Below are positions 1 through 6,950 of a stretch of 7,349 bases of DNA, in pieces; position 1 is the first letter of the stretch, and each line of letters begins with the position of its first letter. The notes below the pieces were generated by a model. It did no database searches, was not told the origin of the DNA, and saw only the letters and a program-made list of their open reading frames with translations. The DNA is from Candidatus Stahliibacteriota bacterium. GTDB taxonomy: Bacteria > Hydrothermota > Tepidihabitantia > SM23-42. The stretch is taken from NCBI GenBank assembly GCA_030670605.1, contig DAOVBK010000071.1, positions 1 through 7,349 of the forward strand, given 5' to 3'. A program made the translations under genes and the position numbers.

Positions 1-1161
1 ACCGTCAAGCGCAGGAATGGGGAAGAGGTTTATCAGCCCGAGATTGATTGAGATGATCGCCAGGAGACCGAGTAGAAACTCAAACCCCCATTGTGCAGAT
101 TCAGTACTCAATTTGAATATGGCTATGGGGCCTCCGAGCTGTCGAGCTGGTATTTGACGTGTTATGAGCTGATAGAAAATCTCGAGTACGCGGTAGATCA
201 TCTCTGTGGTTCGCTGTATTGATAAACCGAATGCACTGAGCACAGACACAGGTGTGCGCTCGTGTGGCATAAAGACGCCGATCTGGCCAATCGTGTCCTC
301 CTCGATCGGGTCATAGAACGGCTCAGGGGTAATTGCCGCGGTCATCGTTTCTCCTTCATGTACCCACGTGAATCGAAGCGGCGTATTCTGCGAGGTGCGG
401 ACGATATTGACCATTTCTGCCCAGCTATTGATGACCGTATCATCAATAGAAACAATTCTGTCTCCCTGCTTCATTCCCGCTTTATCAGCTGGGCTACTCT
501 GCTTGAGTGCGCCGGCGATTGGCGGCACGAGAGGCGTTATGCCGGTTGAATCCTCGTCTATACGCGCGTGTATATCGTGCACAGTGCCATCATCACGCAT
601 GACCGTTATGCGAGCTTCTTTATTCACGTCCCTATCAACGATCTCCCAGAGTTCTTCCCAATTATTCACACGAAGACCATTAACTGCGACGATTGAATCA
701 TCGGTGACAAACCCCTGCCTTTCGTAATAGCTTGACTCTTCCACCGTGATCTTCATGAATGGTGTAACAATAACACCATAGGCAAAGATGATAACGAAAA
801 GAACGATAAATGCAGATAGTATATTGAACAGCGGGCCACAGAAAACGACCACTATCCTTTTCCAAATGGGAGCATCATAGAAGCCAGGGACATCAGTTTT
901 CTGTGTTTCCTCTTTCTTGGCAACTTCACCCTCGTCTTCACCTGCCATCTTCACATAGCCACCGAGCGGGAAATAGGCGATTCTGAAGTCAGTTTCGCCG
1001 ATTTTCATACGCAATAATGGTGGTCCAAACCCGATTGAGAATTTTTCCACGGGGATTTTTGAAAGCTTGGCAAAGATGAAGTGACCCAGTTCATGTATCG
1101 TAATGCAAAAGCCGAGAATAAAGAGAAAAGGGAGAATTGAGTAAAGCAAAAAATCTAACAT
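1..1161 (-). CDS. rseP: RseP-family site-2 (M50) intramembrane zinc metalloprotease, partial (C-terminus cut by window edge)
   Basis: This is an intramembrane protease of the S2P family. In E. coli RseP cleaves the anti-sigma factor RseA and remnant signal peptides in the inner membrane. The frame is open for 387 codons from ATG 1161 to the left window edge. Zinc site HELGH is at residues 23-27 inside the first membrane segment. SIGFGPPLL and PLGGYVKM follow as in E. coli RseP. The GPLFN motif at 109-113 opens the second membrane segment. Two tandem PDZ domains lie at about 128-205 and 213-300, the RseP rather than the single-PDZ RasP layout. LGGPI and then NLFPIPALDG (378-387) carry the third zinc ligand, D386. 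About 50 residues with the last membrane segment are missing past the edge. The ATG overlaps the dxr stop by 7 bases and has a GGTGAGG ribosome site at 1170-1176. Substrate here is unknown; family assignment is very secure. Confidence 0.97.
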   Translation of the reverse strand, partial: MLDFLLYSILPFLFILGFCITIHELGHFIFAKLSKIPVEKFSIGFGPPLLRMKIGETDFRIAYFPLGGYVKMAGEDEGEVAKKEETQKTDVPGFYDAPIWKRIVVVFCGPLFNILSAFIVLFVIIFAYGVIVTPFMKITVEESSYYERQGFVTDDSIVAVNGLRVNNWEELWEIVDRDVNKEARITVMRDDGTVHDIHARIDEDSTGITPLVPPIAGALKQSSPADKAGMKQGDRIVSIDDTVINSWAEMVNIVRTSQNTPLRFTWVHEGETMTAAITPEPFYDPIEEDTIGQIGVFMPHERTPVSVLSAFGLSIQRTTEMIYRVLEIFYQLITRQIPARQLGGPIAIFKLSTESAQWGFEFLLGLLAIISINLGLINLFPIPALDG

Positions 1162-2282
1162 ACGTATTGCCTCACCATGTTCCGTGCCCACTCCTCAGTC
1201 CTTTTATATGCAGCGATATCACCTTTGCGTGGTCTGTGTTGCTTCATCACTTGCTTAATGATCCTCGGTATTTCTTGAAACGTAATACGCCCTTCCAAGA
1301 ACAAATGCACCGCCATGTCATTTGTGGCGTTGAGAACGGCGGGCATGCTTCCACCTATTTTCAGTGCTTCATACGCGAGTGTGAGGCACGGGAATTTCTT
1401 AAGATCCGGTGGTGAGAATGTCATCCTATCGGTTTTACTGATATCCAGGTTTTTGACTGCTGATTTCATTCTTCGCGGTGCAGTAAGTGCATACTGTATG
1501 GGAAGTCTCATGTCTGGTGTCGACATCTGCGCAAGGAGTGTACCATCAGCGAACTGAATGAGTGAATGACAGAGCGCTTCAGGATGTACAACAACGTCTA
1601 TTCTGTCCGCCGGGAAAGCAAACAGGTGATGTGCCTCAATGACCTCGAGGCCCTTATTCATCATGGTCGCTGAATCGACCGTGATCTTAGCACCCATGTT
1701 CCATACTGGATGGTTCAACACATCTTTCTTGCGCACGTTCTTGATTGATCGGTGGAGAAATGGACCGCCTGATGCGGTCAGGATGATTCGTGCGATGTCA
1801 TCCTTTGGTTTGCTTTCCATGCACTGGTAAATGGCAGAGTGCTCACTGTCAATGGGGTAAAGCTCTGTGTTGTGTTTCTTGACCATAGCCATAACAATAT
1901 CACCATAACTGACAAGGATTTCTTTCGTCGCAAGACAGATGCGCATGCCTTGGCGTATCGCCGTGATAATGCTGTTGATACCGACTGAACTCGCGAACGC
2001 ACAGATGAGAATATCAGCACGTGCGCGTTGTATCATCGCCGTGAGCCCTTCTTCTCCATACAAAACATGCGGAGTACGACTGCGTGTCGAGCGTTTTTCT
2101 GGATGTTCTCTGTCAACGAGCCCGATGAACCGCGGTTTGATGTCGCGAGCTTGCTTCATAAGTTTTGCGTAGTTGCGGTATGTGGCAAGGCCAACAATTT
2201 GAAAGCCCTTTAATTGTCTTATTACGCGAATGACATTACATCCGATTGAGCCAGTGGAACCGAATAGAATAACTTTTTTCAT
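1155..2282 (-). CDS. dxr: 1-deoxy-D-xylulose 5-phosphate reductoisomerase (Dxr/IspC)
   Basis: Cytoplasmic enzyme that converts DXP to 2-C-methyl-D-erythritol 4-phosphate with NADPH, the committed step of the MEP isoprenoid pathway. The protein has 375 residues, near the usual 380-400. The Rossmann motif GSTGSIG is at 8-14. Metal ligands are in PIDSEH (D145, E147) and KGLE (E213). Other family motifs are TASGGPF (169-175), the active-site loop HPVWNMG (191-197), VDSATMMNKGLE (202-213) and TPDMRLPI (255-262). The usual LANKES motif reads LATKEI (117-122): the lysine is kept, but Asn becomes Thr and Ser becomes Ile. The start ATG overlaps the ispD stop as ATGA (2282-2279). No ribosome site is visible, so translation probably depends on termination of ispD. 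The C-terminal helical domain is complete, ending in TAG at 1155-1157. The product supplied by IspC is the substrate side of the neighbouring IspD step. Confidence 0.98.
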   Translation of the reverse strand: MKKVILFGSTGSIGCNVIRVIRQLKGFQIVGLATYRNYAKLMKQARDIKPRFIGLVDREHPEKRSTRSRTPHVLYGEEGLTAMIQRARADILICAFASSVGINSIITAIRQGMRICLATKEILVSYGDIVMAMVKKHNTELYPIDSEHSAIYQCMESKPKDDIARIILTASGGPFLHRSIKNVRKKDVLNHPVWNMGAKITVDSATMMNKGLEVIEAHHLFAFPADRIDVVVHPEALCHSLIQFADGTLLAQMSTPDMRLPIQYALTAPRRMKSAVKNLDISKTDRMTFSPPDLKKFPCLTLAYEALKIGGSMPAVLNATNDMAVHLFLEGRITFQEIPRIIKQVMKQHRPRKGDIAAYKRTEEWARNMVRQYVC

Positions 2283-2941
2283 AGCATGCGTTTGATACGC
2301 GCGATGTCCGCCCGTTTTGTGACCTTCACATTGAAGCTGTCATCTGAGATAAGGTATACGGGGATCTCGAGCGATTCGCAGAGTGCGGCATCATCAGTGT
2401 ACTCGGTGGAAAGAGCAGCACGGCGATAGGCTTGCTGTAACAGACGACATTCAAAGAACTGCGGTGTTTTGGTAAGAAAAAGGTTTTTGCGTTGGATCGT
2501 TCTAATCACCGTGCGCTTCCGTACTTCTTTAATGGTTTCACGGACATGCGCGCCAACAATGACGGCTCTGTGTGTGCGACAGAGTCGAATACCTTTTCGT
2601 ATGAGACCTTGTGAAAAAACAGGTCGGACACCATCATGTATGATCAAACAGCCATTCGTCTGCCGTATATGCCGTAAGGCGTTGAGAACCGAGTCCTGGC
2701 GCCTGCTGCCGCCACCGACAATATGACGTATCTTCTTGAGATTCCATGTCTTTTTGAGCTTTTTCATGTATGAAATGCGTGCCTTTGGTACGACGACAGT
2801 GATCGCATCGACTGCTGGCTCGCGCTCAAATCTCTCAATTGCATACACCATGAGGGGTTTGCCGTTGAGGTCAAGGAATTGCTTCAATCCGCCGAATCTG
2901 CGCCCAGACCCCGCAGCAACGATAATTGCATGATTAGGCAT
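2279..2941 (-). CDS. ispD: 2-C-methyl-D-erythritol 4-phosphate cytidylyltransferase (IspD)
   Basis: Cytoplasmic enzyme joining MEP to CTP to give CDP-methylerythritol and pyrophosphate, the step after Dxr. I chose ATG 2941 (220 aa) because family homology begins there: IIVAAGSGRRFGG (6-18) with K20 Q21 is the CTP-binding loop. GGGSRRQDS (76-84), HDGVRP (102-107), TIKEV (136-140), KTPQFF (158-163), TDD (182-184) and NVKVT (204-208) follow in family order. An in-frame ATG at 2995 would add 18 residues (MREPASVLTF...) unlike any IspD N-terminus, and has no ribosome site. The ATG at 2941 also lacks a Shine-Dalgarno sequence, but a promoter-like -10 box ends only 5 bases before it, which suggests leaderless translation. 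It is the first gene of the leftward ispD-dxr-rseP block and its TGA shares bases with the dxr ATG. Confidence 0.96.
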   Translation of the reverse strand: MPNHAIIVAAGSGRRFGGLKQFLDLNGKPLMVYAIERFEREPAVDAITVVVPKARISYMKKLKKTWNLKKIRHIVGGGSRRQDSVLNALRHIRQTNGCLIIHDGVRPVFSQGLIRKGIRLCRTHRAVIVGAHVRETIKEVRKRTVIRTIQRKNLFLTKTPQFFECRLLQQAYRRAALSTEYTDDAALCESLEIPVYLISDDSFNVKVTKRADIARIKRML

Positions 2942-2946
2942 TAGGA

Positions 2947-2974
2947 ATGATACCCAGATCTGCTGAAAAGTCAA
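2947..2974 (-). promoter_or_regulatory. Candidate sigma70-type promoter for ispD-dxr-rseP, possibly giving a leaderless message
   Basis: On the minus strand, TTGACT (2974-2969) and TATCAT (2952-2947) are separated by 16 bases. Each box differs from the E. coli consensus at one position. The -10 box ends 5 bases (TCCTA) before the preferred ispD ATG at 2941, so the transcript would begin at or very near the start codon. The call rests on pattern only. If a promoter further upstream is used, the longer 18-residue N-terminal extension becomes possible. Confidence 0.5.
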
Positions 2975-3001
2975 CACAGAAGCGGGCTCGCGCATCTGGT
3001 T

Positions 3002-3023
3002 TTGACTATTGACAATAGCTCAA
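3002..3023. promoter_or_regulatory. Interrupted palindrome, candidate operator between the divergent blocks
   Basis: The core is CTATTG-A-CAATAG (3006-3018), a perfect 6-base inverted repeat around one central base. It is flanked by TTGA (3002-3005) and TCAA (3020-3023), also complementary, with one unpaired C at 3019. The right half covers the -35 hexamer of the rightward promoter, so a dimeric regulator bound here could block that promoter. No regulator gene is visible in the window. Short AT-rich palindromes near promoters can arise by chance. Confidence 0.35.
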
Positions 3024-3036
3024 TTATGCATATTAT
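3009..3036 (+). promoter_or_regulatory. Candidate sigma70-type promoter for the lipoprotein/LysM genes
   Basis: TTGACA (3009-3014) matches the consensus -35 box exactly. TATTAT (3031-3036) matches the -10 box at five of six positions, with a 16-base spacer. The start of transcription would fall near 3043, leaving a leader of about 27 bases that carries a strong ribosome site before ATG 3070. This is the best promoter candidate in the window and fits a highly expressed small lipoprotein. Confidence 0.6.
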
Positions 3037-3054
3037 TTATTATTGAATACGCCT

Positions 3055-3065
3055 GAAGGAGGTGG
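3055..3065 (+). promoter_or_regulatory. Strong Shine-Dalgarno site that fixes the lipoprotein start
   Basis: GAAGGAGGTGG is a near-perfect complement of the 16S rRNA 3' end, with GGAGG at 3058-3062 and 7 bases to ATG 3070. It rules out the upstream in-frame TTG at 3043, which would place this site inside the coding region and put residues before the signal peptide. Its strength, like that of the next gene, suggests abundant protein. Confidence 0.85.
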
Positions 3066-3069
3066 CATT

Positions 3070-3327
3070 ATGAAAAAAATACTCGCTGTTCTTCTCCTTG
3101 TCATTATCATCATTGGATGCGGTTCAAAGATGGCAAAGCAGGAGACACTGGATGCGCTCGCTGAAGCCAGGGATGCTTTGGATGCTGCTGAAGCAAAAAT
3201 CGCTGGACTCGAGGGCGAAATGCAGGTTTTGAATGACAGAAAGGCTGAGCTCGAATCGGACATGACCAAACTCGCGCAAGACATAGAGATGCTACAAACT
3301 AAGATCGACAAACACTGCAAGAAGTAA
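3070..3327 (+). CDS. Small Lpp-like coiled-coil lipoprotein
   Basis: Predicted secreted lipoprotein of 85 residues; no exact family name recognised. The signal peptide MKKILAVLLLVIIIIG ends in a lipobox IIG-C with C17 as the lipidated residue. The residue after the cysteine is Gly, not Asp, so an outer membrane location is plausible. From L30 to I79 the chain is an uninterrupted heptad pattern (I44, L47, M51, L54, L61, M65, L68, I72, L75, I79 at core positions; K58 is one charged core residue). The mature chain is about 69 residues, close to the 58 of E. coli Lpp, and ends HCKK; Lpp also ends in lysine, through which it is joined to peptidoglycan. It lies 10 bases before the LysM gene and shares coil sequence with it. 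A structural role joining outer membrane and wall is inferred; a generic envelope lipoprotein is the alternative. Confidence 0.85.
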   Translation: MKKILAVLLLVIIIIGCGSKMAKQETLDALAEARDALDAAEAKIAGLEGEMQVLNDRKAELESDMTKLAQDIEMLQTKIDKHCKK

Positions 3328-3337
3328 GGAGGATGCA

Positions 3338-3928
3338 ATGAAGAAGATACTATCAATCTGCGCGATTTGCCTGCTTATCCCCGTCCTTGTGTTCGCTCAA
3401 GAAATGACCGAGGAAGACGCTCATGCTGAACTCATGGCGTTGCAGGAACAGCTCGGCGAAGCTGAGGCTCGAATTGCTGAACTCGAAACTGAGCTTGAAC
3501 CATTGAGAGCAGAGGTTGCAGAAATGGAATCCAAGGCAAGCATGCACAAGGAAAAGCTCGCGGAGCTGAAAGAAGCCTGGAAGATTTGTCAGTACGGTAG
3601 GTATAAGGTTGTTGAAGGTGATTGGCTGTCCAAGATCGCCAGCATGCGAAATGTGTATCATGATGGTGCGAAGTGGCCGATGATATACGAAGCCAACAAG
3701 GACAAGATCAAGGACCCAAATCTGATCTATCCTGATTGGGTGTTGTTCGTCCCGTATCTTGATGCGTACACAGTTATACCAGGTGATTACCTTGGACTCG
3801 TTGCTTCATATTTATCGATTTATTCAAATGCACAGAGATGGCCTGAGATTTATGAGGCAAATAAGGACAAAATTAAAGACCCGGATTGGATATATCCAAA
3901 CCAGGTATTTGTAATACCGCATGACTAG
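3338..3928 (+). CDS. Secreted coiled-coil protein with two C-terminal LysM domains
   Basis: Predicted periplasmic, peptidoglycan-binding protein of 196 residues. A signal peptide (MKKILSICAICLLIPVLVFA) has a likely cleavage after A20. Residues 32-81 show a heptad coil (L32, L35, L39, I46, L49, L53, L56, V60, M63, L74, L77) with a proline at 55. Two LysM-type domains follow at about 87-139 and 143-194. Each has a Y-x-V-x-x-GD opening, an IYEANKDKIKDP helix region and a final IYP-x-x-V-x-x-P strand. LysM domains bind GlcNAc-containing glycans. No hydrolase domain is present, so the role is probably structural. The ribosome site AAGGAGG (3326-3332) overlaps the stop of the lipoprotein gene, so the two are surely co-expressed. 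Its coil is similar to that lipoprotein (AEARIAELE against AEAKIAGLE). The exact family name is not recognised. Confidence 0.88.
   Translation: MKKILSICAICLLIPVLVFAQEMTEEDAHAELMALQEQLGEAEARIAELETELEPLRAEVAEMESKASMHKEKLAELKEAWKICQYGRYKVVEGDWLSKIASMRNVYHDGAKWPMIYEANKDKIKDPNLIYPDWVLFVPYLDAYTVIPGDYLGLVASYLSIYSNAQRWPEIYEANKDKIKDPDWIYPNQVFVIPHD
3596..3919 (+). repeat. Tandem duplicated LysM domain coding segments
   Basis: The two LysM segments span about 3596-3754 and 3764-3919. The 12-residue block IYEANKDKIKDP is identical in both copies (3683-3718 and 3848-3883), yet 9 of its 12 codons differ at the third base. This shows an old duplication held by selection on the protein, not a recent copy or an assembly duplication. 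Confidence 0.85.
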
Positions 3929-3935
3929 TAAGATT

Positions 3936-3961
3936 GGGAGGGGCACATATGTGTCCCTCCC
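3936..3961 (+). terminator. 26-base near-perfect hairpin between the LysM gene and phoH
   Basis: GGGAGGGGCACAT (3936-3948) is followed directly by its near reverse complement ATGTGTCCCTCCC (3949-3961); the only imperfection is one G-T (G-U in RNA) pair. The RNA would fold into a very stable stem ending 6 bases before the phoH GTG. It begins 7 bases after the LysM stop, so it may end or stabilise the lipoprotein/LysM message. No T-run follows on either strand side, so it is not a classical rho-independent terminator. It also locks a GGGAGG ribosome-site-like sequence inside its left arm, so a role in control of phoH translation is the alternative. Confidence 0.55.
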
Positions 3962-3999
3962 GTAGGTGTGAAAGTATCAATCCCCATAACGCATCCTGA
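3949..3999 (+). other. Possible 16-codon leader ORF overlapping the phoH start in another frame
   Basis: ATG at 3949 lies 5 bases after GGGAGGGG (3936-3943), the best ribosome-site pattern before phoH, but it reads [16 protein letters not shown] and stops at TGA 3997-3999. The frame differs from phoH by one base. It could be a leader peptide coupled to phoH, a trace of a one-base sequence error, or a chance by-product of the hairpin. No similarity is recognised and the peptide itself need not be functional. Confidence 0.2.
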
Positions 4000-4870
4000 T
4001 CCAACCCTTGTTATCGGATACAACGATGAATTCTTGAAAAAAATTAAGCGGGAATACAACATCGCAGTCTCCATGCGCAATGAACGCATATACCTGCAGG
4101 GCGACGAGAAAAAAGTGAAGGAAGCAGCAAAGGCGGTGAAAAAGATGTTCAAAGATTCACATACTGAATCCAGCGTACATCAAAAGATCAAAGCAGTCGA
4201 AGAAAAAGATTTGACATGCGTCACGACACCCAAGCGGTTGGTCAAGGCAAAGAGTGAAGGGCAAGTAGAATACCTCAGGGCGATCAACGAAAATGACATT
4301 GTCGTCAGTATCGGACCGGCAGGCACTGGTAAAACCTACCTCGGTGTCGCAAAGGCGGTATCATATTTGATGGCAAAAAAAGTTGAACGGATCATTCTCA
4401 CAAGACCGGCGGTGGAAGCTGGTGAGTCACTCGGGTTTCTACCTGGTGCCATTGAGGACAAGGTCGACCCATACTTGCGACCACTCTATGATGCGCTCAA
4501 TGATTTCTTACCCTACGACCGTGTGAAGAAATATCTCAATATGAAAACGATCGAAGTTGCTCCGCTCGCCTACATGCGAGGCAGAACGCTCAATGACGCG
4601 TTCATCATACTCGATGAGGCACAGAACACAACAGGCATGCAGATGAAGATGTTTCTCACCCGTATGGGTTGGCGCTCAAAGGTTGTGGTTACTGGTGACA
4701 TAACGCAAGTTGATCTACCAAGCACTGTGTTCTCCGGTCTTATCGAGATCCAGCATCTTTTGAAAAATATCCCTGGGATAAACTTCATCTATTTAAATGA
4801 GAAAGACGTTGTGCGTCATCATCTGGTGCAGAAGTTAATAAGGGCGTATGAAGCTAAAGATTCAGCATAG
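3968..4870 (+). CDS. phoH: PhoH-family ATPase
   Basis: Cytoplasmic P-loop NTPase of the PhoH/YbeZ family (300 aa; usual about 320). These proteins are ATPases linked to RNA metabolism and commonly encoded beside ybeY. An N-terminal KH-like segment occupies about 1-62 ([17 protein letters not shown] onward, with [13 protein letters not shown]). The Walker A motif GPAGTGKT is at 116-123. [16 protein letters not shown] (145-160) is a family signature, Walker [12 protein letters not shown] is at 212-222, and [11 protein letters not shown] is at 241-251. I chose GTG 3968 because the N-terminal domain begins there and the in-frame region upstream has no ATG before a TAA at 3929. No well-spaced ribosome site precedes it; the nearest AGG is 1 base away and a stable hairpin lies just upstream, so initiation may be weak or controlled. 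The 3' end overlaps pgpH by 23 bases, so the two are translationally coupled. Confidence 0.95.
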   Translation: MKVSIPITHPDPTLVIGYNDEFLKKIKREYNIAVSMRNERIYLQGDEKKVKEAAKAVKKMFKDSHTESSVHQKIKAVEEKDLTCVTTPKRLVKAKSEGQVEYLRAINENDIVVSIGPAGTGKTYLGVAKAVSYLMAKKVERIILTRPAVEAGESLGFLPGAIEDKVDPYLRPLYDALNDFLPYDRVKKYLNMKTIEVAPLAYMRGRTLNDAFIILDEAQNTTGMQMKMFLTRMGWRSKVVVTGDITQVDLPSTVFSGLIEIQHLLKNIPGINFIYLNEKDVVRHHLVQKLIRAYEAKDSA

Positions 4871-6950
4871 GTATATCATACTCGCGGGCATCATTATACT
4901 ACTCAATTTCCTGTTCCCCCCGCCGACAGTACCGCAGCGGTACAAGCTTGAGGTGGGGAAGATAGCTAATTTTGATGCCATTGCGCCATATGACTTTGTC
5001 ATCCCAAAATCAGAACAGGAACTTAACCAGGAGAGAGATGAAATAGCACGAAGAATACCCCCTGTTTATGTAATGAACACTGATGTGTTAAGAGAGGTGA
5101 CGAAAAAAAGCGAAGGCCTGTGGTGGTTGGTTGATTCATTGGTTGCACGGAGAAACGTCATCGGAAGAGATTCGATAGTTCGCCTTGTCCAGCAACAGTA
5201 CGCGGTCGATAGAGGTGTCATCGAGTACCTGATGTCGCGGAACAGGGGACGAATTTTTGAGGGTATTCTCACCGGTTTGACCGATCTCTATGCTACTGGC
5301 ATTGTTCTTGAGAAGCCATCTGGCAATAGAATCATAACGATCATAAACAATAGTAAAGAAACAGTTGAATCGGTTGACAGACTATATTCATCTAAGGAAG
5401 CGGAAGATAATATCGCTGCCGGGCAGAGCGCTGAATATAGGAGACTCGTTCAGTTTTTGTTGACGCCTAATGTGACCTACAATGAGGCAGGAACAGAGGA
5501 GAAGATCGACGCGGTGTTTGCCAATGTGTCAAAGACAAAAGGAACCATCCTCAAAGGTGAGATCATTGTCGAAAAGCACAAGCGTATCACGGAACAGACA
5601 ATGGAGATCATGAACGCGCTCGAGGCAACCTACGTTTCGATTGGCACGTGGGAGGTAGTGAAAACCATCCTGTTTCATAATCTGCTGTTTTTCTCGATCA
5701 TCTTTCTTTTGTCTCGACTCGGCACTATTGCGCACTATGATCTTCTTCAGAACAAACATCTTCTTTTCATCACATTACTGTCTGTCATATATCTTGTCCT
5801 TGGCAAAATCGTCTATGTGACGGACACGATTTATCTGTTGCCGATTTCGTTTTTCATTTTTCTTTTCACCATCTATTTCGATATCTATTTTGGTATAGTG
5901 TTTACCGTTATCTATGCTGCGTTATTCGGTGTTATCTTAGATTCCATGCCAATCTTTACATATTTGATTGTTAGTGGTATGGTTGCTGCGTTCTCGACGC
6001 AGAGCATCAGTTCCCGTTTGTCATTTTACCGTCCGATGATATACATAGCGCTTGCTAATATGTGTGTGATACTTTTTGCTGATGTCTATCTCCTCGAAAA
6101 TCCTGTGAGTGTCATACACTTGGGTGAGGGAGTGCTCAACAGCATATTAGCGAGCGTTTTCTTCGTGCTGTTGCTGCCGCTGCTGGAGAAACTGTTCGAT
6201 TTCACAACAGATCTCACGCTTCTAGAACTCGGTAATCTCAACCTTCCTTTGTTCAAAGAGATGGCAATGGAAGCCCCTGGTTCGTACCACCATTCGATCG
6301 TTGTTGGCAGTCTCGCCGAAGCAGGCGCACGTGTTATTGGTGCGGATCCTATCCTTGCCCGTGTCGGTGCATACTACCACGATATTGGCAAACTCAAGAA
6401 GCCTGAGTATTTTATTGAGAATCAGATCGCCGTAGAGAACCCTCATGACACACTAAAACCGCAGATGAGCGTTCTTATCATCATCTCACACGTTAAGGAT
6501 GGTGTCGAAATGGCAAAGAAGATGAAATTACCTCGGTCTCTGGTCAATGTCATTGAACAGCATCATGGTACAACAACCATAGAGCCATTCTACAGAAAGG
6601 CATTGAGCATCTCTGATGACGTAACAGAGGATACGTTCAGATATCCTGGTCCGCGTCCAAAGACCAAAGAATCCGCGGTCGTCATGCTCGCTGATAGTGT
6701 CGAGGCTGCCGCACGCAGTGAGAAGAATGTCACCATCACCAAGCTACAGAGAATAGTGCGAGACAACATTGAGAGAAAATTCAATGATGGACAATTGGAT
6801 GAGAGCCCAATAACGCGACAAGATCTTGAACAGATTAAAACAGCATTCCTTTCTATTCTTCCTGGTGTTTTTCATCCACGTGTCGAATACGAAGGCATTG
6901 AAAAACACGTGACACCGAAAAACGGGAAGAGTAATACAAAACGGTTGTAG
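4848..6950 (+). CDS. pgpH: PgpH-type 7TM-HD phosphodiesterase (probable cyclic di-AMP hydrolase)
   Basis: Inner membrane protein of 700 residues that in Firmicutes hydrolyses c-di-AMP to pApA. An N-terminal membrane segment (about 8-24) is followed by the extracytoplasmic 7TMR-HDED domain (about 26-265, starting [23 protein letters not shown]). Seven membrane segments lie at about 271-291, 304-324, 328-344, 347-366, 368-385, 396-416 and 427-447. The cytoplasmic HD domain covers about 470-640. All expected metal ligands are present: H482 (SYHHS), H511 and D512 (HDIGK), H548 (ISHVKDG), H572 and H573 (EQHHGTT) and D616 (LADSVEAA). This is the spacing I recall for Listeria PgpH, shifted by 32. 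ATG 4848 lies inside the phoH end, preceded by AAGGG (4840-4844). The activity is inferred from family; no c-di-AMP cyclase is in the window. Confidence 0.95.
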   Translation: MKLKIQHRYIILAGIIILLNFLFPPPTVPQRYKLEVGKIANFDAIAPYDFVIPKSEQELNQERDEIARRIPPVYVMNTDVLREVTKKSEGLWWLVDSLVARRNVIGRDSIVRLVQQQYAVDRGVIEYLMSRNRGRIFEGILTGLTDLYATGIVLEKPSGNRIITIINNSKETVESVDRLYSSKEAEDNIAAGQSAEYRRLVQFLLTPNVTYNEAGTEEKIDAVFANVSKTKGTILKGEIIVEKHKRITEQTMEIMNALEATYVSIGTWEVVKTILFHNLLFFSIIFLLSRLGTIAHYDLLQNKHLLFITLLSVIYLVLGKIVYVTDTIYLLPISFFIFLFTIYFDIYFGIVFTVIYAALFGVILDSMPIFTYLIVSGMVAAFSTQSISSRLSFYRPMIYIALANMCVILFADVYLLENPVSVIHLGEGVLNSILASVFFVLLLPLLEKLFDFTTDLTLLELGNLNLPLFKEMAMEAPGSYHHSIVVGSLAEAGARVIGADPILARVGAYYHDIGKLKKPEYFIENQIAVENPHDTLKPQMSVLIIISHVKDGVEMAKKMKLPRSLVNVIEQHHGTTTIEPFYRKALSISDDVTEDTFRYPGPRPKTKESAVVMLADSVEAAARSEKNVTITKLQRIVRDNIERKFNDGQLDESPITRQDLEQIKTAFLSILPGVFHPRVEYEGIEKHVTPKNGKSNTKRL

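Noticed and set aside
262..727. Plus-strand open frames of 95 and 119 codons opposite rseP
   Set aside because: They are antisense shadows of a clearly conserved two-PDZ protease and show no recognisable domain.
2942..2995. 18-residue N-terminal extension of IspD from ATG 2995
   Set aside because: The extra residues do not resemble an IspD N-terminus, there is no ribosome site, and the best promoter boxes lie inside this stretch.
3043..3069. TTG start at 3043 for the lipoprotein
   Set aside because: It would place the strong Shine-Dalgarno site inside the gene and add residues before a clean signal peptide that begins at ATG 3070.
3033..3661. Minus-strand open frames of about 100 codons opposite the lipoprotein and LysM genes
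   Set aside because: The serine- and alanine-rich translation is the antisense image of the coiled-coil codons, and the plus-strand genes have signal peptides and ribosome sites.
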